From Flavobacteriales bacterium UBA1993 (GTDB lineage Bacteria > Bacteroidota > Bacteroidia > Flavobacteriales_G > Salibacteraceae), in contig DDCZ01000014.1 of assembly GCA_002336485.1 (NCBI GenBank), positions 1 through 16,566 on the forward strand: 16,566 nucleotides of DNA, in the 5' to 3' direction. Of this stretch, positions 1 to 7,100 are shown one piece after another (positions within the stretch are counted from its first letter, which is position 1; each line of letters begins with the position of its first letter). A program made the translations under genes and the position numbers. The notes beneath the pieces are model-generated. The model ran no database searches and was not told where the DNA came from. It saw only the letters and a list, made by a program, of their open reading frames with translations.

Positions 1-696
1 ACCGACATAATCCGATTGAATGGGGAGACCAATGATCACTGTGATGTGGTCGTCATTCCCCCGGCACCGTACCTAAGATATTTCTTTGAAACCACGGCCG
101 ACCTTAATTCGAATATTCAAGTTGGAGCACAAGATTGTTCAGCTCAGTCTTCTGGAGCGTATACCGGCGAGGTTGCGGCTTCGATGATTCATTCAGTTGG
201 CGCTGCTTACGTACTTGTGGGTCACTCGGAGCGTCGAGAATATCATCGGGAAAGCAGTGATATATTATCTGAAAAAGTGGAGCGCGCCCTGGAGCATGGA
301 CTCATCCCAATTTTTTGTTGTGGCGAGAAGTTAGATGATAGAGACAATGGCAATCATACGTTCGTAGTCGACAATCAATTGGACGGCACCATATTCGAAT
401 TGTCAGAGGATCAATTCAAACAGGTTGTTATCGCATACGAACCGGTCTGGGCCATTGGTACAGGGCGGACAGCGAGTCCAGATCAAGCCCAAGACATGCA
501 CAGCTTCATTCGAGGCTTAGTGCAAAGCAAGTATGGCGAAAGTGTCGCCTCAGGCACGCGTATTTTATATGGAGGAAGTATGAAGCCAGCCAACGCTGTT
601 GAGCTTCTATCACAACCGGATGTAGACGGCGGCTTAATTGGTGGCGCCTCTCTTGACCCAACCCAATTCTTAGAAATAATAAAGGCGGCTAAGTAA
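1..696 (+). CDS. tpiA: Triosephosphate isomerase, 5' end cut by window edge
   Basis: This enzyme interconverts dihydroxyacetone phosphate and glyceraldehyde 3-phosphate in cytosolic glycolysis and gluconeogenesis. The reading frame is open from base 1, so the gene starts outside the window. The visible 231 codons lack roughly the first 20 to 25 residues of a typical 250-residue enzyme, including the GNWKMN lysine region. Visible signatures are VGHSERR with the electrophilic histidine, AYEPVWAIGTGR with the catalytic glutamate followed by the flexible loop 6, and the phosphate-binding YGGSMKPAN and GGASLDP segments near the C-terminus. A TTG at base 16 is in frame but is not the real start, because the family's N-terminal strand and active-site lysine must lie upstream. 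The gene converges on floA and ends inside a hairpin. Identification is secure. Confidence 0.97.
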   Translation, partial: TDIIRLNGETNDHCDVVVIPPAPYLRYFFETTADLNSNIQVGAQDCSAQSSGAYTGEVAASMIHSVGAAYVLVGHSERREYHRESSDILSEKVERALEHGLIPIFCCGEKLDDRDNGNHTFVVDNQLDGTIFELSEDQFKQVVIAYEPVWAIGTGRTASPDQAQDMHSFIRGLVQSKYGESVASGTRILYGGSMKPANAVELLSQPDVDGGLIGGASLDPTQFLEIIKAAK

Positions 697-710
697 ACTT
701 AACCGCCTTT
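681..710. terminator. Bidirectional intrinsic terminator between tpiA and floA
   Basis: The 30 bases form a near-perfect inverted repeat: AAAGGCGG pairs with CCGCCTTT, then one C/A mismatch, then TAAGT pairs with ACTTA around a tiny loop. The tpiA stop codon lies inside the hairpin and the floA stop begins 5 bases beyond it. T-rich sequence follows on both strands, so it can serve both converging genes. Termination itself is inferred. Confidence 0.75.
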
Positions 711-714
711 CATT

Positions 715-1716
715 TTAGCTTTTCTTCCCAGAACCACCAGGTGGTTTCTTTTCTGGTGGCTTGCTTATTGATTCACGCATTTCGGTATCCGACTGAATGT
801 TGCGCATCTTGTAATAATCCATGATACCAAGATTTCCCGCTCTAAACGCATCTGCCATTGCCATAGGGATTTGAGCTTCTGCCTCAATCACCTTTGCACG
901 TGCCTCCTGAGCTTTTGCCTTCATTTCTTGTTCTTCTGCAACAGCCATCGCGCGTCGCTCTTCCGCTTTTGCTTGAGCAATGTTCTTATCTGCCTCTGCT
1001 TGGTCCATTTGAAGCTCAGCTCCAATGTTCTTTCCAATATCCACATCCGCGATGTCGATGGATAGGATTTCAAAGGCTGTTCCTGAGTCCAATCCTCGAG
1101 TCAGCACCACTTTAGAAATTGAATCTGGATTCTCGAGTACCGACTTATGACTCTCAGCCGAACCGATGCTCGTTACTATGCCTTCACCTACACGTGCTAG
1201 GATGGTGTCTTCGCCTGCACCACCTACCAATTGCTTGATGTTTGCCCGAACCGTGACACGCGCTTTAGCTATAAGCTGAATACCATCCTTTGCAACTGCC
1301 GTTACCGGAGGTGTGTCGATCACTTTTGGATTCACAGACATGGTCACCGCCTCAAATACATTTCGACCTGCCAGGTCAATGGCTGTGGCCATGTTAAAGT
1401 CCAATGGAATGTTCGCCTTGTCAGCAGAAATCAGTGCGTTCACAACGTTCTGAATGTGACCGCCGGCCAAGAAGTGTGCCTCTAGCTGATCCGATGATAT
1501 CACAATTCCCGCCTTTTTCGCGGCGATCATGGCGTTCACAATAATTGCGGGCGGTACACGACGCCATCGCATAAATACAAGTTGAAGGAGCGAGACACGC
1601 GTCCCAGTAAGTACAGCTTGGAACCAAAGTCCAACGGGTATAATGTAGAATAGAAACCACAGTCCAATGATGGAAACGATTACGATTACGACTAATAAGC
1701 CAACTCCTTCTAACAT
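715..1716 (-). CDS. floA: Flotillin-like protein FloA (UPF0365 family)
   Basis: Bacterial flotillin FloA is a membrane scaffold that oligomerises in membrane microdomains and affects membrane fluidity and the assembly of membrane complexes. The 333-residue length is normal for the family. Residues about 5 to 29 form one hydrophobic membrane segment, followed by the characteristic IPVGLWFQA and LVFMRWRRVPP segments. An SPFH-like domain with GGHIQNVVNALI and DLAGRNVFEAV motifs follows. A long Ala/Glu/Lys-rich helix (about 235 to 285) is typical of flotillins. The C-terminus is short and rich in Pro, Lys and Gly. The ATG start lies 3 bases after the stop of the NfeD-like gene. NfeD and flotillin genes are commonly paired, which supports both calls. 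It is the last gene of the clpS-M48-nfeD-floA run. Confidence 0.95.
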   Translation of the reverse strand: MLEGVGLLVVIVIVSIIGLWFLFYIIPVGLWFQAVLTGTRVSLLQLVFMRWRRVPPAIIVNAMIAAKKAGIVISSDQLEAHFLAGGHIQNVVNALISADKANIPLDFNMATAIDLAGRNVFEAVTMSVNPKVIDTPPVTAVAKDGIQLIAKARVTVRANIKQLVGGAGEDTILARVGEGIVTSIGSAESHKSVLENPDSISKVVLTRGLDSGTAFEILSIDIADVDIGKNIGAELQMDQAEADKNIAQAKAEERRAMAVAEEQEMKAKAQEARAKVIEAEAQIPMAMADAFRAGNLGIMDYYKMRNIQSDTEMRESISKPPEKKPPGGSGKKS

Positions 1717-1719
1717 GAT

Positions 1720-2184
1720 TTAAGCGTTTATCGGTTTAACGATGATTTTGTTTCCTTCAATGGTAATTATTTCCACGCTACTGTGGTCCTCAATAAACTC
1801 TCCACGAGAACTTACTTCGAATTGAACATCGCCAAAGCGGGCGTTTCCAATTGGATTTAGTCGCGTAATGGCGATCCCATTGTCGCCAATTTTCAAATCC
1901 TCTGTATGAGCGTCAATTTTAGAGGTGATTTCGTCGGTTACACTCATGCGCGACCAAGTTTTGGAGCGAAAGGCCAACCACATCAATAGGGCAGAGGCGA
2001 TTACCGTAAATCCCAGAGCGAAATGACCTTCCGTGTCACCAATATTATATGCAAGCACAAGGGAACCAACCATCAATGCCAGACCCGCCACGCCAGGAAT
2101 ACCTATTCCAGGGACTACAAAAATTTCAATAAGAATTAATCCGATTGCGGTAAGTAAAAGCAATATGACAATGGTGATGGTCAT
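1720..2184 (-). CDS. Short NfeD-like membrane protein, flotillin partner
   Basis: This 154-residue protein is the short form of the NfeD family, without the ClpP-like serine protease domain of the long form. Residues about 1 to 80 hold several hydrophobic membrane segments, including a Gly/Pro-rich stretch (VVPGIGIPGVAGLALMVGS). After a charged linker, residues about 96 to 152 match the NfeD C-terminal OB-fold-like domain: IGDNGIAITRLNPIGNARF, then a conserved GEFIEDHSSVEI and a final strand ending IIVKP. Members of this family work with flotillins, and the downstream neighbour is floA. The ATG start is one base after the M48 stop codon (TAG-T-ATG), so translation is probably coupled. The family is clear; the exact role is inferred from the pairing. 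Confidence 0.88.
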   Translation of the reverse strand: MTITIVILLLLTAIGLILIEIFVVPGIGIPGVAGLALMVGSLVLAYNIGDTEGHFALGFTVIASALLMWLAFRSKTWSRMSVTDEITSKIDAHTEDLKIGDNGIAITRLNPIGNARFGDVQFEVSSRGEFIEDHSSVEIITIEGNKIIVKPINA

Positions 2185-2185
2185 A

Positions 2186-2971
2186 CTATTTTTTATAATG
2201 CTTTAGTGCCTCGTCCATGTAATCATTTAAGTCTTTAATACGAGTGTCGTCGTGCGGATGTGTGCTAAGAAATTCAGGTGGCTTCTGGCCTCCAATGGCT
2301 GCCATTCGCTTCCAAAACTCAGGAGCTTCTCGAGGGTCGTAACCTGCCATGGCCATAAATACCAATCCCATCTTATCCGCTTCCGATTCGTGCATCCGCG
2401 AATACTTTAGCATCCCTAGCTGGCTGCTAAGTCCGTATGCCTGTGAAAATAGGTTTTGTGTGAGTTCTGGTTGGTTGGACAGCGCAACACCAATCGCCAT
2501 TCCTCCACCCTGAAGAGCTAATCCTTGACTCATGCGCTCGTTACCGTGTCTGGCAATTGCATGGGCGATTTCATGTCCCATTACTACGGCTAATCCAGCT
2601 TCGTCCTTAGTAATTGGCAATATTCCTGTATAAAAGACCACTTTTCCACCAGGCATGCACCACGCATTGACCGTTTCGTCCTTTACAAGGTTGAACTCCC
2701 AATTGAAGTCTTTAACTCGTTTGCTTTGACCGTGCTTTTTTAAATAAGACTCAACTGCAGTTGAGATTTTAGTGCCAACCGATTTCACAAGTGCGGCTTG
2801 ATCGGTAGCACTCACTGTTTCGTTTGCGCTTAGGAAGCTCTTGTACTCCGTCAAACTCATCGACATAAGTTGACTTTCAGGAAGCATATTTAGTTGACGA
2901 CGTCCAGTGATTGGCACTTTTGCGCAGCTAACAAGGAATAACAGTAGGGTGAGACGTATCGCGTATTTCAT
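2186..2971 (-). CDS. M48-family zinc metallopeptidase lipoprotein
   Basis: This is a probable periplasmic protease for damaged or misassembled envelope proteins, resembling the LoiP/YcaL/BepA type of M48 peptidase. The 261-residue protein begins with a lipoprotein signal ending in the lipobox LVSC, with Cys16 as the lipidation site. No acidic residues directly follow the cysteine, so there is no obvious surface-export signal and periplasmic orientation is more likely. The zinc site is visible: HEIAH at 133 to 137 with catalytic Glu134, and the third ligand in SRMHESEAD, probably Glu195. Unlike HtpX, it has no additional long membrane segments. Its ATG overlaps the clpS stop by four bases (ATGA), and nfeD begins one base after its own stop. 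Family and active site are well supported; the substrate is unknown. Confidence 0.93.
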   Translation of the reverse strand: MKYAIRLTLLLFLVSCAKVPITGRRQLNMLPESQLMSMSLTEYKSFLSANETVSATDQAALVKSVGTKISTAVESYLKKHGQSKRVKDFNWEFNLVKDETVNAWCMPGGKVVFYTGILPITKDEAGLAVVMGHEIAHAIARHGNERMSQGLALQGGGMAIGVALSNQPELTQNLFSQAYGLSSQLGMLKYSRMHESEADKMGLVFMAMAGYDPREAPEFWKRMAAIGGQKPPEFLSTHPHDDTRIKDLNDYMDEALKHYKK

Positions 2972-3249
2972 TTTTCTATGATTGCAGAGAGTTGATTATC
3001 TAAAAGTCGAAGGCACATTTTTTCCAGAATCTTGATCGATCCATGCTTGACATCGCACTTCCCTTTTGTGTGAACGAGTAATGCACATTGTTCTGCCTGT
3101 GTGGCGTCGTGTCCGCAAATTTCAACGAGTGAGTCGATAACGTGATCAAATGTGTTCACATCGTCGTTATAGAGCATCAGAACGTGTTTTTCATCGTTGT
3201 GAACTTCTACTTCCTCTTCCGTTTCTGTTTCGTAACTAAATCTTATCAC
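2968..3249 (-). CDS. clpS: ClpS adaptor for the ClpA/ClpP protease
   Basis: ClpS is a small cytosolic adaptor that delivers N-degron substrates to the ClpAP protease. The 93-residue protein has a disordered acidic N-terminal arm (residues about 1 to 20) followed by the conserved core. The binding-site signature LYNDDVNTF is at residues 26 to 34; Asn28, Asp29 and Asp30 correspond to E. coli Asn34, Asp35 and Asp36. VHTKGKC places His60 where E. coli has His66. The start must be GTG at 3249, because an in-frame TAA lies 12 bases upstream and the next Met is already inside the core. The stop overlaps the M48 start. The gene sits 42 bases after the giant SPOR protein and may have its own weak promoter. 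Confidence 0.95.
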   Translation of the reverse strand: MIRFSYETETEEEVEVHNDEKHVLMLYNDDVNTFDHVIDSLVEICGHDATQAEQCALLVHTKGKCDVKHGSIKILEKMCLRLLDNQLSAIIEK

Positions 3250-3266
3250 TCCGTGGAATTATGACG

Positions 3267-3274
3267 CAAAGGTA
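3267..3274 (-). promoter_or_regulatory. Possible -7 element before clpS
   Basis: On the minus strand this reads TACCTTTG, a match to the Bacteroidota -7 consensus TAnnTTTG, 17 bases before the GTG start of clpS. No TTG or TTTG lies at the expected -33 distance, so it may be a weak promoter or a chance match. If active, it would let clpS, M48, nfeD and floA be expressed apart from the giant gene upstream. Confidence 0.3.
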
Positions 3275-3291
3275 AGCGACAGCGGGTGAAT

Positions 3292-4191
3292 TTAATTGTT
3301 TTCAGCGCGGGCTTGATCTAATCCCAATCCGATTAATCGGCTTGCTTCCTGTTCTGCTTCCGAAGGACTTGCAAAACCACCATAGAAGTAGGAGCTTGAT
3401 CCATCTCCATTGCTCACTTTGTCAATTTCTTTCGAGTTCAGTCCAAGAATAATTGCAGCTTGATTAACTGGTATTTCACCAGAATAAGTTCCTAAGAATA
3501 CCTTGCTTGTATTATTCACAGCTGCGGAGGTGCCTCCACCTGAGCCAAGTTCTTGTCGTGCTTGATCCACAGTAACTCTTCCACCGCCTCGATATGCGGT
3601 TACAAATGCGTCGGAAATTCCGAGCGCTCTAATTTCATCCTTGGCCTGCGTAGCAGTGCCTTCGTTGTTGTAAATTCCAGAACTGTATCGGTACGTGCCA
3701 TTCGGTAAATCCTCTTGATTTAGGGGAGTGAGATTGTAAATGTCAGAAGATCGCACTGGCCTGCTATAGACTCCTACCTGCACCGTAAAGAATGTTCCCG
3801 ACTGACCAGCCACATTGTTAACCACAAGATTACCCTGCTTCACTACACTGTTTGCTGGCAATGAACCAGAAGATGTCGCTCCCGTACGAACGTTATTTGA
3901 TGCAACTGATCCTGTGGTTTCGCCGGAGGCAATTGCGGATCGAGCGGCCCCAACTGAAATACGTTCTCCGTTTCGGTATGCTACAACAAATGCATCGTTG
4001 TAACCAATGCCTCGAATTTCATCTTTTGCGAAATCTGCTTCAGCAAAATTGTCAAAGGCACCAGCGCTATACCTCGTAAGGCCAGTCCCAGTAGATTCTC
4101 CTGTTATTGGTTTGATTCCTTTGAATGCATCTTGTCGGATAGCATTTCTGAAAGCACCAATTTGCACCTTGAAAATCACGCCTGAAGGTAG
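3292..4191 (-). repeat. Three tandem SPOR-type units at the C-terminus of the giant protein
   Basis: Unit 1 (about 3930 to 4191) begins with FKVQIGAF. Unit 2 (about 3540 to 3800) begins with FFTVQVGVY. Both carry a Y(R)YSxGxxxN core followed by AKDEIRxxGxxDAFVxAYRxG. The C-terminal unit (3292 to about 3510) begins KVFLGTYSG and keeps YFYGGFASPSEAEQEASRL but lacks the final strand. The first two are clearly SPOR domains; the third is a divergent or truncated copy. Confidence 0.8.
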
Positions 4192-7100
4192 AGGAGGGTT
4201 TACAGGAATTGGAGTAGTTGAACTATAGAACGATGATGTTGCACTCTGATCTACTTCGAATATGGTATTGGTCAAAACATCAGTTGGAACATTGACTGCC
4301 TGATTGGCTTGAGTAGGTGGTGTTAATGCAAAATCGTCGTTTTCTTCCGTGGCATCATTTCCGAGCTCTGAGTTGATATCAGAAATGGTATTTTCTCCTA
4401 AAGCTGCAATTTCTTCCGCTGTTGGTTCCACTACACGAGGCTGTGTGTCAGTGTTGTAAAAGGCAACGATGCTATTGTAAACTTCCTCTGGGTTCGTAAG
4501 TAATGCTGAGTTCGCGTCGTTTTCAATTACAGCTGCCTGTCGAGTTAATCTTGCCGCCTCGTTGCTTAGACTATCTGCTTTGTTGTAAACCACATAAGCG
4601 CTTTGTGTTTTCTTAACTCGATCCGCGGGAGTGTTCATGCTTGGGTCGTCGCCTGCTGGACCAATGAGCATGTTTTGTGCTTGATTGTTTAACTGGGTTT
4701 CAAGTGTGGTAAGCTTGAGTGCCAGAGTACGTATTGAATCTGCTTTTCTGCGTTCTGTATTATAGGACACAAACTGCTCCGTCTTGGCCACATCGGCCGC
4801 TTCGGTTGGATTTAGTGCTTTACCAACTACAGGTAATTCAACAGCGCTTCCAGCTGGTATGATAAAATTATTCGCAATGGCTTTTGCTTCGATAACGGCC
4901 ATCTCATTCGCAAGATTTGAAGCCAGATCTGCTTCTCGGCGCTTCAATAAGGCCATGTGTTCAGATTGGCGTGCCTCAGCCTGAGCGGGTAAGCGCTTCT
5001 TTTTCTTCTTAATGGCGTCGGCATCAGTACGCTTTGCAACGGCTGCGGTTGTGAGGTTTGCTGCTTGCATGCTGATTTCCTCAGCCGCATTCATTTGAAT
5101 TTGCGAAGGTGTTGGGTCGCCTTTCTCCAATTGTAGTATCAATGGTTCAACTCCAATAATCTTCTCTTCCGAGCCTTCATAGAACTCTGACTCCATTTCA
5201 GCGATTTCGATCGCATTTCGCTTTTCCTCTATTTCGAGCTCAATGGCTGGCCTAAGCTTTTTCTTCTTTGTCTCAGCAAGTTGAGTTTCAAGGGTTGCCA
5301 AATCAGATTTTTGGGTGGTGATTTTAGTGTAGCTCGATTGAGTAAGCTGGTCATATTGCTCTGGCTTGTTTGTCTCAACAGGAACATAGCCCTCGTATTT
5401 TTCGCTACCCACAATAACAACCGACTTTGGCGCTGATGGGCCGTCTATGCCTTCATTTGCATCTAGGGAATCCAGGGTTGCTTGAACAAATAGCTTCTCG
5501 GCTGTGAGTTTTACGAGTTTCTCTTCGAGCTCCTTTTTTTGGTTAGGATCCTCCGTGTTGCGGATGCGGTTCTCTGTTTTGAGCTCCTCATTTTTAAGCG
5601 CAACCATCCAATTTTGATTCAATATTTCTGCCTGCGCAAAACGCTGCTCCTCGTTGTCGATTTGGTCTACCTGGTCAGCTATCTGAACGAATGCATTTCC
5701 ATTGTACGATTCAACATACTCGCTAAGTTGTCGCTGCAAGTTTTGTTTTTCTTCAGCAACACGTTCTTCTTTTTCTAGAGCAATTACTTGCTTTTGTATC
5801 GTGGCTGCTTTGTTCTGCTTTTCCTGACGTTGCTCGGCGACATTCTCGGAAAGGCGCTGGAGTATTGCTTTTTCATCTTCAGATTCAACCGTTTCGATTT
5901 GGGCGGCGAGGATATCCAATGCCATTTTTAAATCGTCGGCCCAGTTCTGAGTGATGGTTGCCTTGTTTCTAAGCTTCTCTATTGGCGCAACATCTGTTGG
6001 TGCCGATTGTATTTGTTGACTATACGTTGAGTTTAATACTAAGACAGTAGGCGGTACCGTTTCCGATGCCAATAGCTCCAATGTAACTGGAGGAACCTCG
6101 GTGATGATGTTCTTTGGTTCTTCAGTATCCGAATCTGAGATTCCTTCATCTTCCATTCCCGCGTCATCCAAGAGACCTAAACCATCGTCGTTATCCTCGT
6201 CAAGTAGGCCGCCTTCGAATTCACTTCCGAGTCCATTGTCGTCATCAGTATCTTCATCCAAAAGCGAATCATTATCAGAAGAAAGGATGTCGTCATTCGC
6301 CGACTCTACTGCGTCTGCTTCTGTTGCCATGGCGGTGGCTGATGCCTGAGCTTCTTCGTCGCTAAGAGATGCGATGGCGGAGTAGCTGTTCAATGAAAGT
6401 GCACTCATTACATCTTTTTCTGCCTCTAAGTCTGCCAATTGATTGGCCAACTCCAATTTTTCTTCTTCTGAACTCGCTTGTTCCTCTTTCGTTGATAGGG
6501 AATCTATACGATACTGAATGTTATCGACCCATTGGTCATAGATTTCTGCCTTGCGGGTCTCTGCAATTACAGGGTCTTCTGCGGACGCCGCTTCATCGAT
6601 TTGAGCTTGAAAAACATCGGCATAATCCTCACCGATGATCTCGGGTTTCGACTCAGTAGCTTCAATCTCTCTTATTTCCTGGTTGATGTCCGTACTGGAT
6701 TCATCTTCGTCAAGTAAACTGGTGTTGTCATCTGTTGAACTCAAATCACCTCCACCTTCGTCTAGCAGTCCGGTGTCATCAGTCGTGGTAAGGTCATTTT
6801 CATCCTCATCGAGTAATCCACCAGTATTCGTTGTGGTCAACCCATCGTCGTCCTCGTCCAACAAACCATTGTCTGAGGCGGTGCTTGACTCATCGTTACC
6901 TTCATCCAATAAGCCACCCTCACTCGATAATTCTTCATCTTCATCAAGAAGTCCTCCATCCTCAGCGTCCAAATCAGAAGAAGTGTTACTTGCCTCTGTC
7001 GATTCATTGTTGTTTTCGTCGTCCGATTCGGCAACGCTAAAAAGATCGTTGTCTCCAATAATTTCTTCCGCGGCAGTTTCTGATTCGGAGGTTGAATTGT

